From Sceloporus undulatus (lineage: Eukaryota > Chordata > Lepidosauria > Squamata > Phrynosomatidae), in assembly GCF_019175285.1 (NCBI RefSeq), contig NC_056527.1, positions 104,956,970 to 105,020,969 of the forward strand: a DNA stretch of 64,000 nt, in the 5' to 3' direction. Position 1 is the first letter of the stretch; each line of letters opens with the position of its first letter. The translations under genes and the position numbers were made by a program. Shown here one piece after another: positions 32,601 through 36,872 of the stretch. The notes under the pieces are model-generated. The model did no database searches. It saw only the letters and a list, made by a program, of their open reading frames with translations, and had not been told where the DNA came from.

Positions 32601-33460
32601 GGTGATGGTGATGATGATGCAGCTTGACACCGCTTTAACTGCCACGGCTCAATGTGATGGAATTCTGGGATTTGTAGTTTGGGGAGATATTCTGCCATCT
32701 CTGTCAGAGTGCTCCTGTGCCACAACAAACTACAAATCCCAGGATTCCATAGCATTGAGTCAAGGCAGTTAAAGCAGTGCCAAGCTGGACTATTTCTGCA
32801 GTGCAGATGCAGCCTAAGATAAGCTGGGGGAAAGTGAAGGGGAAGAGAGTGGAACCAGGACATTTTAAAAGCAGCTGCAAAAGTGGGATGACAGAGAATT
32901 AAGTGGGACTGTTCCTGACAAACTGGGATAGATGGAGGGCATGCTTACCATTATAGAAAAGGTGGGCCTAAAACAGACCAGAGGACATGGCAGAGAAGGC
33001 TAAAGACCTTGAAGAACTACAAATCGCACGATTCCACAGTGTGGATGCGCCCCAAGAATCTTGTGACCACTTAAAAACTAACAAGCTTTGATTATTTATT
33101 TATTTATTGTTGGCATAAACCCATTCCATCAGATGAATAAAACCTGAAACTTCCCACCTAGCCCTGTTAAAAATGCCTCCTTAAGATGCACTTTAAAAAC
33201 ATGTTGAAAAATTACCTGGAAACATCCCTTATCGTGCCAAACAACAGCCTGACATGATCCTTGTTATATTTATTTATATACCACTTTTCTCTCCCAAAGT
33301 TGAAACTGAAAGCAGCTTACAATTTTAAAAAAAAATTCATTGTAAATTGTAAATTGACTCCACGCCTCCTTTCTCCTTCTCCTTTGGAAATGTGGGTTCA
33401 TCCACTTACCAGCAGCAAGGGCGACCAGACTCCTCCTGAGTGTGGGATACAACGTGCCAT
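2078..33460 (-). CDS. PTPRH: Receptor-type protein tyrosine phosphatase, R3-like, PTPRH orthologue (19 coding exons)
   Basis: Type I membrane phosphatase that removes phosphate from phosphotyrosine on the cytoplasmic side. Coding exons in transcript order: 33460-33410, 30042-30009, 27603-27553, 27023-26808, 25123-24875, 23543-23292, 19859-19584, 16971-16692, 15716-15453, 13907-13829, 12400-12347, 11905-11860, 10022-9932, 8735-8659, 7636-7502, 5707-5585, 5215-5055, 3714-3579, 2215-2078. All junctions are GT-AG, and phases agree at every join except one surplus base in exon 8. The product is about 903 residues: signal peptide 1-28, Thr/Pro stretch 30-45, Cys-rich 46-117, five FN3 exons 118-557, transmembrane 559-580, catalytic domain about 610-870 with WPD at 776-778 and nucleophile Cys812. 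There is one PTP domain only, as in the R3 subfamily. The PTPRH name rests on the TMEM86B-like neighbours and the single domain; PTPRJ/PTPRB-like paralogues are less likely. Human PTPRH has more FN3 repeats (eight). Splice sites are read by eye, without transcript support. Confidence 0.88.
2891..3128 (-). mobile_element. Sauria-type SINE
   Basis: Near full-length reverse copy from TGTGCCTTCAAGTCATTTCT to TCCAACACTCAAACCACTCC in the 3' flank between PTPRH exons 19 and 18. Confidence 0.85.
3579..3714 (-). CDS. PTPRH: PTPRH exon 18 (P-loop and Q-loop)
   Basis: A 136-bp exon encoding [14 protein letters not shown] and [10 protein letters not shown]. Across the junction with exon 17 it completes [10 protein letters not shown], the intact C(X)5R signature, and carries the Q-loop Gln. 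Acceptor is GCCCAACAG and donor is GAG|GTGAGG. Confidence 0.95.
3922..4142 (-). mobile_element. 5S-rRNA-derived SINE
   Basis: Reverse copy whose end matches reversed 5S rRNA (CTGCTTAGCTTCC, then AGATAAGATCTGGTGCC). The RTE-like tail is at the low-coordinate end. Confidence 0.82.
4150..4360 (-). mobile_element. Sauria-type SINE
   Basis: Reverse copy from GTGTGCCTTCATGTCGTTTC to CACTACACTATGCTGGCTCT, head to tail with the preceding 5S-type SINE. Confidence 0.85.
4366..5054. other. PTPRH intron 17 remainder, nothing recognised
   Basis: AT-rich intron sequence with no exon-like ORF and no repeat I can name. Confidence 0.5.
5055..5215 (-). CDS. PTPRH: PTPRH exon 17 (WPD loop)
   Basis: A 161-bp exon encoding [20 protein letters not shown] and ending in ALVHC plus two bases of Ser. 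It supplies the general-acid Asp of the WPD loop and the nucleophile Cys at its last full codon. Acceptor is TTCAACAG and donor is GCAG|GTAAAA. Confidence 0.95.
5585..5707 (-). CDS. PTPRH: PTPRH exon 16 (KCERYWPLD)
   Basis: A 123-bp phase 0-0 exon encoding [12 protein letters not shown] through [11 protein letters not shown], the PTP segment before the WPD loop. Acceptor is TGGTTAG and donor is CGG|GTGAGT. Confidence 0.94.
5871..5909. repeat. (CA)n microsatellite
   Basis: About 39 bp of CA inside PTPRH intron 15, next to a half-copy of an AACTCCCA-type fold-back MITE (5818-5870). Confidence 0.96.
6168..6266. mobile_element. Fold-back MITE (CCTCCAGATGTTG arms)
   Basis: Inverted arms CCTCCAGATGTTGCTGGAAT and ATTCCAACAACATCTGGAGG enclose ACAACTCCCATCA. 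Palindromic DNA element; superfamily not assigned. Confidence 0.75.
6416..6510 (-). mobile_element. CR1 LINE 3' end fragment
   Basis: TCACAGAATCATAAAATTGG and CCATCCAGTCC are the reversed CR1 3' terminus. Confidence 0.75.
6600..7500. other. PTPRH intron 15 remainder, nothing recognised
   Basis: A tRNA-like GTGTAGTGGTTAGCAC stub sits at about 6606-6625; the rest shows no exon-like ORF. Confidence 0.45.
7502..7636 (-). CDS. PTPRH: PTPRH exon 15 (FIAAQGP / DFWRMIWEQ)
   Basis: A 135-bp phase 0-0 exon carrying [20 protein letters not shown] and [14 protein letters not shown], conserved PTP core motifs. Acceptor is GCCCTAG and donor is CGG|GTGAGG. Confidence 0.94.
7788..8640. other. PTPRH intron 14, (TTTA)n-bearing decayed repeat and unassigned sequence
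   Basis: TTTATTTATTTA run at about 7783-7804, then AT-rich sequence. A possible palindromic MITE piece (TTGGATTTGTAGTACAACAG) lies near 7992. Confidence 0.4.
8659..8735 (-). CDS. PTPRH: PTPRH exon 14 (DYINASY motif)
   Basis: A 77-bp exon encoding [20 protein letters not shown] and then ASYMP, the conserved PTP substrate-recognition segment. Acceptor is CTCTGCAG and donor is CCT|GTGAGT. Confidence 0.92.
9544..9742 (+). mobile_element. Sauria-type SINE
   Basis: Forward copy: GAGCCAGCATGGTGTAGC head, GGTGACCTTAGGCAAGTCAC body, CATAAGTCAGAAACACAACA tail. Confidence 0.86.
9932..10022 (-). CDS. PTPRH: PTPRH exon 13 (KNRY motif)
   Basis: A 91-bp exon encoding QLQDIGTGQ, then [13 protein letters not shown] plus the first base of Tyr. 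KNRYxNVLPYD is PTP conserved motif 1 and binds phosphotyrosine. An alternative acceptor three bases downstream (NAGNAG, CAGCAG) would drop one Gln. Confidence 0.88.
10157..10600 (+). mobile_element. Sauria-type SINE split by an inverted-repeat insertion
   Basis: Head and body at 10157-10330, tail GCCATAAGTCAGAAACAACT at 10527-10590. The insertion at 10331-10513 is flanked by 13-base direct repeats. Confidence 0.85.
10331..10513. mobile_element. Inverted-repeat retroelement-like insertion with 13-bp target duplication
   Basis: Arms 10381-10425 and 10469-10513 (45 bp, three mismatches) carry TTGAGACTAACTGAAAGAAA. The flanks AAGAAAACCCCAT (10318-10330) and AAGAAAACACCAT (10514-10526) are a target duplication. 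Related pieces lie at 16130-16330, 33055-33135 and 39116-39190. Class not established; the inverted layout recalls Penelope-like elements. Confidence 0.7.
10563..10614. repeat. (ACAC/ATAC)n simple repeat
   Basis: Simple repeat grown from the SINE tail. Confidence 0.85.
10789..10952 (-). mobile_element. Sauria-type SINE, head missing
   Basis: Reverse copy starting TTGTGTGCCTTCAAATCGCT and stopping at GGTTACCTAGTAG. Confidence 0.84.
11033..11195. mobile_element. Fold-back MITE (TGCATCTACACTG family)
   Basis: Contains ACTGTAGAAATAATGCAG, the inner GGGATTTGTAGTTTT, and its inverse CACTACAAATGCCAGG. Same palindromic family as 32608-32817. Confidence 0.75.
11660..11822. mobile_element. Tigger-like MITE, one end lost
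   Basis: CATATCCATGGATTTC, TTTGGAAATATTTTAAAAAC, ACCTTGATTTTGCCATTT. Same family as the intact copy at 47529-47759. Confidence 0.7.
11860..11905 (-). CDS. PTPRH: PTPRH exon 12 (start of catalytic region)
   Basis: A 46-bp exon encoding [16 protein letters not shown]. It matches the RPTP segment that reads SNxGFAEEYE in relatives, ahead of the KNRY motif. Acceptor is TTACTGCAG and donor is CAG|GTAGGA. Confidence 0.8.
12150..12225. mobile_element. Half fold-back MITE
   Basis: GGTCCTCCAGATGTAGTTGG and TAATTCCCAGCAGCATGGGC; the matching second arm is not evident. Confidence 0.55.
12347..12400 (-). CDS. PTPRH: PTPRH exon 11 (juxtamembrane)
   Basis: A 54-bp exon encoding [18 protein letters not shown], the cytoplasmic linker just inside the membrane. 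Acceptor is GTTTACAG and donor is TGA|GTGAGA. A Cys follows the basic cluster and could be palmitoylated (inference). Confidence 0.75.
12536..12946. mobile_element. MITE with GGGCCCAAACAG terminal inverted repeats
   Basis: The left end GGGCCCAAACAGAAAGGCCA and the reverse of the right end, both continuing CCAAAATAAAGCTGCTT, match over about 45 bases. Length is 411 bp. Superfamily not assigned. It starts about 135 bases upstream of PTPRH exon 11, within intron 10. Confidence 0.7.
12947..13135. mobile_element. Zero-spacer inverted repeat (CCAGCCACAGATGC family)
   Basis: Two arms of about 59 bp or more meet at an AGATCT centre (13036-13041): GGCTGGCATCTTCAG and CTGAAGATGCCAGCC. A single-armed relative is at 38098-38222. 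Class not established. Confidence 0.7.
13455..13602 (-). mobile_element. Sauria-type SINE, head missing
   Basis: TTGTTGTGTGCCGCCAAGTC through GTGACTTGCCAGAGG. Confidence 0.84.
13829..13907 (-). CDS. PTPRH: PTPRH exon 10 (transmembrane helix)
   Basis: A 79-bp exon encoding [20 protein letters not shown], then YFRRW, a single membrane helix followed by a basic stop-transfer. Acceptor is TTTCGCAG and donor is GGAG|GTAAGC. Confidence 0.9.
14093..14300. mobile_element. Fold-back MITE (GGCTGCATCTACACTGCAG)
   Basis: Opens GGCTGCATCTACACTGCAGA, and the inverse arm ends TTAATTCTGCAGTGTGTCCC. Inner arms are GGAATTCTGGGATTTGCAG and ACAAACTACAAATCCC. Confidence 0.8.
14377..14590 (-). mobile_element. 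CR1 LINE 3' end
   Basis: CACAGAATCCCAGAGTTGGA, GGGCCATCCAGTCCAACC, AAACAGCTCTTACTATCAAG. Its 5'-truncated side runs into a (TTA)n repeat. Confidence 0.85.
14592..14631. repeat. (TTA)n microsatellite
   Basis: Thirteen uninterrupted units. Confidence 0.97.
14700..15005. repeat. Unassigned repeat-like stretch
   Basis: Contains GAGAGTTTATCCCGTGAAT and GCATTAATGC/TGATAATCATT blocks resembling parts of the MITE at 24373-24764. Weak family resemblance only. Confidence 0.35.
15453..15716 (-). CDS. PTPRH: PTPRH exon 9 (fibronectin III repeat 5, membrane-proximal)
   Basis: A 264-bp phase 1-1 exon. FN3-like elements are [27 protein letters not shown] and the ending ECSTDST. Acceptor is CCCACACAG and donor is ACAG|GTGAGA. 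Splicing to exon 10 places this repeat directly against the transmembrane helix. Confidence 0.88.
16130..16335. mobile_element. Inverted-repeat element (GAGACTAACTGAAAG family)
   Basis: Arm CTTGTAGCACTTGGAGACTA with AAGAAGTTGGCAGCATGAGC and inverse arm TTTCAGTTTGTCTCAACGG with GGTGCTACAAGATCTC. Longer than the copy at 10331-10513. Confidence 0.68.
16692..16971 (-). CDS. PTPRH: PTPRH exon 8 (fibronectin III repeat 4, one-base frame conflict)
   Basis: FN3 repeat with [16 protein letters not shown] and [18 protein letters not shown]. Acceptor TCTTTCAG is clear. The donor is the weak ACAA|GTAGTT, chosen because it gives the phase 1 needed by exon 9 (forming TKPEQ). The exon is 280 bp. A phase 1-1 FN3 exon should be a multiple of three, so one base is surplus, or two are missing, in the C5-TG-C7 tract at 16958-16971. 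A homopolymer base-call error is the simplest explanation; a real frameshift allele cannot be excluded. Confidence 0.82.
17130..17255. repeat. Dispersed repeat, GCCAGGGGAAAC family
   Basis: Shares CACAATTATTAAAGATTCAGG and CTCCT...CCTTGGATG elements with copies near 57635-57790 and 61324-62260. Probably a non-autonomous DNA transposon. Confidence 0.4.
17452..17722 (-). mobile_element. 5S-rRNA-derived SINE with internal fold-back
   Basis: 5S end AAGTACTAACCAGGGCTGAC and CCCTGCTTAGGTAAGATCAG. Near 17461-17560 the tail is inverted on itself (CACCTTCAAGTCACCTGT against ACAGGTGACTTGGAGGC). Confidence 0.8.
17815..17906 (+). mobile_element. Sauria-type SINE head fragment
   Basis: GAGCCAGTGTGGCATAGTGG to CATGGAAACCAATGAGTGAC, then directly joined to a 5S-type SINE. 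Confidence 0.78.
17907..18100 (-). mobile_element. 5S-rRNA-derived SINE
   Basis: TGTCAACTTATGGTGACCCC tail and GACCCTGCTTAGTTTCCAAG 5S-derived end. Confidence 0.8.
18410..18768. repeat. Old tRNA-SINE-like repeat plus diverged fold-back MITE
   Basis: 18410-18590: TTCATTCCTTAGTTATATTT, CTCACAACAATCCTGCGAG, CAACACTCTGACCACCAC. 18590-18768: GACATGGCTCTATCCTGTGG with inverse GTGGAATTATAGTGTTATAA. Confidence 0.5.
18803..19330. mobile_element. Probable hAT-like non-autonomous element
   Basis: Starts CAGAGGCGTCACTCTGGAGG and ends near GCTGACACCACTGC. A shorter relative (CAGGGGCATCACTTATGG) is at 48738-48850. Ends are not precisely matched. Confidence 0.4.
19584..19859 (-). CDS. PTPRH: PTPRH exon 7 (fibronectin III repeat 3)
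   Basis: A 276-bp phase 1-1 exon. FN3 features are [30 protein letters not shown]. Acceptor is TTTCTTCAG and donor is ACAC|GTGAGT. It leaves in phase 1, so exon 8 should enter with two bases of a codon. Confidence 0.9.
19942..20068 (-). mobile_element. 5S-rRNA-derived SINE, truncated
   Basis: TTCAAGTCACCTGTTGATTT to CTGAAATACAGCCTGCAGCA; most of the 5S-derived part is lost. Confidence 0.72.
20188..20412. mobile_element. Tigger-like MITE
   Basis: GGTATCCACTGACATTTGG at one end, AGGAGGGCCAACTGTA at the other, AAAATATTTTCAAGCCATGG inside. Confidence 0.78.
20487..20605. mobile_element. Tigger-like MITE, half copy
   Basis: GGTTTCCTTTTTGGAATG to CATGGAGGGCTGACTGTA; same family as the element 80 bases away, the other half missing. 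Confidence 0.72.
20938..21158 (+). mobile_element. Sauria-type SINE
   Basis: ATGGTTTGAGTGTTAGACTA to CTTGAAGGCACACAACAACA. Confidence 0.86.
21640..22357 (-). mobile_element. Sauria-type SINE split by a CR1 insertion
   Basis: SINE pieces at 21640-21756 and 22233-22357 are interrupted after GCCTTTGCCTTCC and resume CCTGAGGCTGAGAG. Confidence 0.83.
21757..22232 (+). mobile_element. CR1 LINE 3' end nested in a SINE
   Basis: An open stretch encodes [20 protein letters not shown] and [16 protein letters not shown], the CR1 ORF2 C-terminal region, followed by the 3' UTR to GACTCTATGATTCTG. The part at 22078-22097 resembles the SINE (GCCTTCAAGTCATTTCTGAG), an odd patch. Confidence 0.85.
22360..23291. 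other. PTPRH intron 6, nothing recognised
   Basis: No exon-like ORF or nameable repeat. A piece resembling a fold-back MITE half (GGGATACTGGGAGTTGTAG) lies at about 22903-22921. Confidence 0.45.
23292..23543 (-). CDS. PTPRH: PTPRH exon 6 (fibronectin III repeat 2)
   Basis: A 252-bp phase 1-1 exon. FN3 hallmarks are [12 protein letters not shown], the core [11 protein letters not shown], and [18 protein letters not shown]. Acceptor is CCTCTCAG and donor is ACAG|GTAGGA. Confidence 0.9.
24221..24830 (+). mobile_element. Sauria-type SINE split by a 392-bp MITE
   Basis: Head and body at 24221-24372, tail TAGGTTTGCCTTAGGGTCTG from 24770. The interruption carries its own terminal repeats and target duplication. 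Confidence 0.85.
24373..24764. mobile_element. MITE with GAGTTTATCACA terminal inverted repeats
   Basis: Ends GAGTTTATCACACGGGA and (reverse) GAGTTTATCACATGGGA; target duplication CTATG at 24368-24372 and 24765-24769. It has no coding capacity. Superfamily not assigned. Confidence 0.8.
24875..25123 (-). CDS. PTPRH: PTPRH exon 5 (fibronectin III repeat 1)
   Basis: A 249-bp phase 1-1 exon. It contains the FN3 core Trp ([10 protein letters not shown]), the loop [18 protein letters not shown] and several N-glycosylation sequons. Acceptor is CTATGCAG and donor is ACCA|GTGAGT. Confidence 0.85.
25615..25865 (+). mobile_element. RTE/Bov-B LINE reverse-transcriptase fragment, decayed
   Basis: The translation shows [20 protein letters not shown] and, in another frame, a RYAD-like box, matching the RTE/Bov-B RT core. 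Heavily decayed with several frame breaks. RTE/Bov-B-type LINEs are the presumed partner of the SINE tails here. Confidence 0.75.
25930..26110. repeat. Interspersed repeat end (CCAAGGCAGCTTACAAC)
   Basis: Resembles the pieces at 30340-30560 and 31265-31400, followed by AAAACAATTAAAAC-rich sequence. Probably an old LINE 3' end. Confidence 0.5.
26441..26642. mobile_element. Two tandem hairpin MITEs (TAGGTCCTCCAG family)
   Basis: Hairpin 1 at about 26453-26543 pairs TAGGTCCTCCAG with TTAGAGGACCTA; hairpin 2 at about 26550-26628 pairs CATCCTCCAG with CTGGAGGACCTAG. Each encloses GGTCA/TGACCATAGA arms. A fragment is at 58165-58225. Confidence 0.65.
26808..27023 (-). CDS. PTPRH: PTPRH exon 4 (Cys-rich extracellular segment)
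   Basis: A 216-bp phase 1-1 exon (acceptor TTCTCAG, donor ACAG|GTATGT) encoding 72 residues with seven cysteines and four N-X-S/T sites (NAT, NTT, NVS, NCT). It starts [13 protein letters not shown] and ends NCTIFMCTG. It lacks the Trp and Tyr pattern of the FN3 exons that follow. I cannot assign a domain family. Its position after a Thr/Pro exon and before FN3 repeats recalls the CD45 layout. Confidence 0.72.
27553..27603 (-). CDS. PTPRH: PTPRH exon 3 (Thr/Pro-rich mucin-like segment)
   Basis: A 51-bp phase 1-1 exon encoding [16 protein letters not shown], flanked by acceptor CTCATAG and donor CTG|GTGAGT. The composition suggests an O-glycosylated spacer directly after the signal peptide. 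Being 51 bp and symmetric it could be skipped without changing frame. Confidence 0.72.
27655..27725. repeat. Short tandem duplication
   Basis: GGATTTATGCACAATGTG followed by GGATTTATGTACAATGTG, period about 34 bases, in PTPRH intron 2. Confidence 0.7.
27760..29290. other. PTPRH intron 2, nothing recognised
   Basis: AT-rich intron without exon-like ORFs carrying signals that fit the gene, and without nameable repeats. Confidence 0.45.
29296..29370 (+). mobile_element. SINE 3' tail fragment (5S type)
   Basis: GGGGTTGCCATAAGTCAACA and AGTGACTGAAGAGACATACA, the tail only. Confidence 0.65.
29507..29718 (-). mobile_element. 5S-rRNA-derived SINE
   Basis: GTGTGTGCCTTCAGGTTCC tail; diverged 5S end ATTACTAACCAAGCATGATC. 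Confidence 0.78.
30009..30042 (-). CDS. PTPRH: PTPRH exon 2 (signal peptide core)
   Basis: A 34-bp exon between acceptor TTTGCCAG and donor AAG|GTAAGC. It encodes [11 protein letters not shown] plus the first base of a Gly codon. Cleavage is expected around the PGQQG stretch. It enters in phase 0 and leaves in phase 1, matching both neighbours. Confidence 0.75.
30093..30107. repeat. G homopolymer
   Basis: Fifteen Gs, prone to length errors; 51 bases from PTPRH exon 2. Confidence 0.9.
30135..30330. repeat. Dispersed repeat, CCAACTGTCCC family
   Basis: CATACCCTTCAACTGTCCCA, TTTTAAAATGTCTCAGTTTC, CAAACTGACTTCAAAGTAG. Further copies at 31925-32060, 32818-32945, 35440-35705 and 44655-44905. Confidence 0.6.
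30340..30560. repeat. Interspersed repeat end, TTTATTTATATTCTGCC
   Basis: Followed by GATTCAAGGTGGCGTACAAC and AAAACA-rich sequence. Probably an old LINE 3' end in reverse. Confidence 0.5.
31265..31400. repeat. Interspersed repeat end
   Basis: CTACCTAATATCCTGCCTTT, GGATCCAAGGCAGCTCATAA. Confidence 0.5.
31925..32060. repeat. Dispersed repeat, CCAACTGTCC family
   Basis: GCATACTCTCCAACTGTCCT to CTTTGTCCTCAACTTAAA; same family as 30135-30330. Confidence 0.55.
32304..32313. other. Assembly gap (10 N)
   Basis: Ten N bases in PTPRH intron 1. The length is probably a placeholder, so the true gap size is unknown. Confidence 0.99.
32608..32817. mobile_element. Fold-back MITE, well preserved
   Basis: Arms GACACCGCTTTAACTGCCAC and GGCAGTTAAAGCAGTGCCAA; inner arms GGAATTCTGGGATTTGTAGT and ACAAACTACAAATCCCAGGA; end CAGTGCAGATGCAGCCT. 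Confidence 0.85.
32818..32945. repeat. Dispersed repeat, CCAACTGTCC family (reverse)
   Basis: GACATTTTAAAAGCAGCTGC, AAACTGGGATAGATGGAGGG. Confidence 0.5.
33055..33135. repeat. Fragment of the ACTAACAAG inverted-repeat family
   Basis: AAGAATCTTGTGACCACTTA, AAACTAACAAGCTTTGATTA, CCATTCCATCAGATGAATAA. Confidence 0.45.
33410..33460 (-). CDS. PTPRH: PTPRH exon 1 (start codon, first half of signal peptide)
   Basis: ATG at 33460 opens 17 codons ([17 protein letters not shown]) that end in phase 0 at donor CTG|GTAAGT. Joined to exon 2 this gives an n-region, then an uninterrupted Leu/Val core, then PGQQG, a textbook signal peptide. Chosen because it is the only start I found upstream of exon 2 with the right phase and hydrophobic continuation. 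The 5' UTR limit is unknown. Confidence 0.75.
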
Positions 33461-33730
33461 CAGCCAACAGCAACCTCTGGGCAAAGAGGTTGCAGCTTTC
33501 CCTGCAAGGCAGTTACATCCTGACAGTTTTACATCCACCTTCCCTCTCTGCTAAGGATCTTCCTTGCTGTTATGTTGTGTAGCACCTGCTTTTGTGTTTA
33601 GGTTGGGCAGCTGCTTTTTCCACTCCAACCCAGGAGGAAGTGCATTGCCCAGCCCCAGCTGACCTGCTGGGTAAACATCTACTAATTCTGTTTTTGGGGA
33701 GGAAGAAGGGGAGAGTTAGCTTTAAGGCAA
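33461..33730 (-). promoter_or_regulatory. Candidate PTPRH promoter and 5' UTR region
   Basis: Sequence directly upstream of the start codon. It carries a purine-rich GAGGAAGTG (ETS/PU.1-like, about 33630-33639 on the plus strand) and two CAGCTG E-boxes. There is no clear TATA box or CpG island. Assignment is by position only. Confidence 0.3.
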
Positions 33731-34044
33731 AACTTTGTAAAGAGATGCTGTCATACACACACACCCTTCAGTTGCAAACTGGTTTAAAATACAGTGGAGG
33801 CTTTTGTTCTCATGTAAATTCAAGGCATGGGGCAGGACTGGTTCACATTGGCACCATAACATTAAGAAGAGGAGCTGGCAAAATGACTGTGTTTCCTCCA
33901 CGCAAGAACTCTGCCCCACTGAATTTTTCACGCCCCAAATATATAGCATGACAGTAACTTAAAACTTCATTTGGGCATTTAGAAACATAGTTTAGGTATC
34001 CAAAGAAAAGGGGCAGACATTCGGCAATGTTACTTATCACATAG

Positions 34045-34350
34045 AGAGAATCAGGGGTTTAAACAGTGATTATACCATAAAAATCACGCTATCGTGGTTA
34101 AGATTTTAATGCGACATCGTGATTAAAGAACCATTATACCGGGAATAATCAGGCAAGAAACAGCAACAAATCATTCATGGCAAAATCCCATGTTGCTTTT
34201 TATTGCCTACTTATTCCATGGTTATTTCCTGGATAATGACTCTAATCATGTGTGTGAAAATCTTAATGGCGATTGCACCATTTTCACAGGATAAACCATG
34301 TTTAAACCCCCGATTTCCCCCTGATTTTCCCCTTGTGATAAAGTCACAAG
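34045..34350. repeat. Possible MITE, GTGATAAA-type end
   Basis: Ends CCCCTTGTGATAAAGTC and opens near GGGGTTTAAACAGTGATTA. It resembles the 24373-24764 element in its ends but has no clear target duplication. Confidence 0.35.
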
Positions 34351-35165
34351 GGAATGCAAACACAGGAAACAAAAGAGATCCAGCTGTGAATGTTTTTCAG
34401 TGTTTTAGGACTAGTCTACAGTTTTGCACATTCACACCAATGGTTAATGATCTTCATTTTCCTGTGCAAATTCACGAGTCACCCTCTGTCTGCCAAAAAT
34501 GTACAGCCATATGAATCCATGTGAATATATAGACAGCCACATGTTCAGTAATGCACATCTTTGCAGATACACGCATGGATACTCTGGTAAAAAAAGTTCC
34601 GATACCTTTTTCTGTGGAGTTTGAGAAGTACCCCCTGCCACTGCCCAAAAAGCTTAAATTCATTTATATTGCATGTGGAAGGATTGCATTATATTCAAAT
34701 ACAATTAAGAGTATTTAAATCATGGAGACAAGCCCTTACATTCTGCAATGCTAGAAATTTAGAGACTGAAGGAAAAGTCCATAGGGAGAGGCAGAATTCA
34801 TATGAGTGGGGCAATGCCTTCCCCTGTGTATCTATCCCCCTGGTAAATTTCTCCAATTCTAGGATATTAATCCAGATCATTACCCCCCACTTTTACTTTT
34901 GAAAAGGTCAAAGAGGGCCCCAACATTGCTGCAAAGTAGCTGTCGTGGTTTTTTGGTAACGCACTATCCTATAGCAACAAATTGTCTATGGAGTTTTAAA
35001 TACTGTATATTGAGTCTAATCAGTATAAATTGGGTTGCTCTTTTTATAGAACATCTATTAAGGAGGAATTGCCAGGTGGATGTCCCTCTTTAATTTGCCT
35101 AGAAAAAATGGCTAGTCTTTTCTCTATACAGGAGGTGGCAGTTTTGGGGTCTTTCATATCTTCAT

Positions 35166-35358
35166 TGTTGTTGTGTGCCTTCAAGTTGTTTCCAACCTAT
35201 GGTGACCCTCAAGTGAAACTATCACAGGGTTTTCAAGGGCTGAAAGTGTGTGAATTGCCCAAGATCACCCAGCAGGTTTCCATAGCTGAGTGGAGATTCA
35301 ATCCCTGATCTCCAAAGTCATAGCGCTAAGCTCAAACCACTACACCATGCTGGCTCCA
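35166..35358 (-). mobile_element. Sauria-type SINE
   Basis: TTGTTGTGTGCCTTCAAGTT to CCACTACACCATGCTGGCTC. Confidence 0.86.
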
Positions 35359-35439
35359 TATCTTCATACCCCATACATGCCACAGATGCCAGCAACATCA
35401 CAGTGTGGTCAAGAAGGCAGAAGTTATTAATTAATGGGT

Positions 35440-35705
35440 ACACTAAGAGACGCTGCAACTGTTTGCTTTTGCCTGAGTTTAGAGGCAAAGGCAAGACTCC
35501 ATTCCACCTCTCCTGGCCTCCTACTGAGTTAATTGAATGCAAACTTCTTTTGTATTTTAAACTCACTTTGCACTAACTGGAGTAAATGGAGGACAAAGAA
35601 GGAAGAGAGAAGTTGGAATATTTGTAAAAGCAGCTGAAAAGGTGAGATGACATGCAGAGAACCAGGACTGTCTCTGCCAGATCAGGATAGTTGGAAGGTA
35701 TGTGT
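35440..35705. repeat. Dispersed repeat, CCAACTGTCC family (reverse)
   Basis: GCAACTGTTTGCTTTTGCCT, AAAAGCAGCTGAAAAGGTGA, CAGGATAGTTGGAAGGTATG. Confidence 0.6.
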
Positions 35706-36474
35706 GTTTTGCAGTATTATTCTCATAACCTTTACTTAACTTTAGCAGTCCCAGCTAGAATGTCTGAGAGTTAAAAGTCCAAACTATCCAGAAGGCCAGA
35801 GATTCCCACCTCTGCTGTACCTGCTACTTTTTTGGTTTGATCAAAATATGTAAATGCAACTACTGTATGTACTGTAATCAATGCAATTACAACCACTTTG
35901 TGTACTTTTGAATAATGATAAAATAAAGAGCTTCCTTGAATATAATACTAACTACAATAACCATTATCTGCATTGGGGGGCACCAGAACAATAATTGATT
36001 ACCTTTTAAAATAACTTTTTCCAGCTCTGCATATGATGCATCAGGTAAGCAGACCTTTGAATGGACAATACTATGGTTTAAGCCTAACACTCCGCAGTTT
36101 TATTCATTAATTTATATATTAAATTTATATCTTGCATTTCTGCCATTGATGTCAAGGTGGGGTACATGGCTCTCCTCCTTCCCACTGCATCCTCACAACA
36201 ACCCAGTAAGGTAGGCCAGGTTGAGAAAATGTGACTAGCCCAAGGTCACCCAATGAGTTACTGTAGAGCAAAGATCATAAGAGTCAACATGGAGAGAACA
36301 AAACATGGAATTGTCTCTTGGATTGTTCCAGAATAGAGAAATCAGGTCTCTAAAAGGGATCTAAAATGGGGACAGAGAGCACAGGTTCTTCAGGGGAGCT
36401 GATGTACAAGCTGAACTTTGAAGGAAAGCACTGATGGTCAATATTCTTGAGGTCTTCCAAATCAATTCCAGAGT

Positions 36475-36872
36475 TCAGCTCTCCTTTCTGAAAGCTTTCT
36501 GGGAGGCCACAGAAAATGTAAACAAGGCCTGGGCGGTGTAGTAAGTGGACATGATGAGGAAGCGAGAGTGAGGTAGGAAGGAGCAGAACGTTTCAATGCC
36601 ATAAAAGAGATCAGAGGCAAAGAAGAGGAGGCTGCCAAAGGACGTGCTCAGCTGGCGTCCAGGGTGAGACAGTGCCCTCCAGGCCATCATGCTGAGTGGG
36701 ACTTTGGAGGCTGTCTCAGCCCATAGAGAGATGCCATTCAAGCAGGGCATCACCAGGTAGATGTAAGCCACAAACACAGCCCCCACGGCGACGACGAAGA
36801 CGAGGGGCCGAAAGGGAGTCAGGCCAAATGCCAAGATGTAGGAGATGTGACATGCAGCAAAGGCAGCCAGTC
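36475..36872 (-). CDS. TMEM86B: TMEM86B-like copy A, exon 3 (terminal)
   Basis: Acceptor TTCTCTAG, entering in phase 1 to form [12 protein letters not shown]. It ends [12 protein letters not shown]. An AATAAA on the minus strand at 36098-36103 would give a 3' UTR of about 370 bases. Confidence 0.9.
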
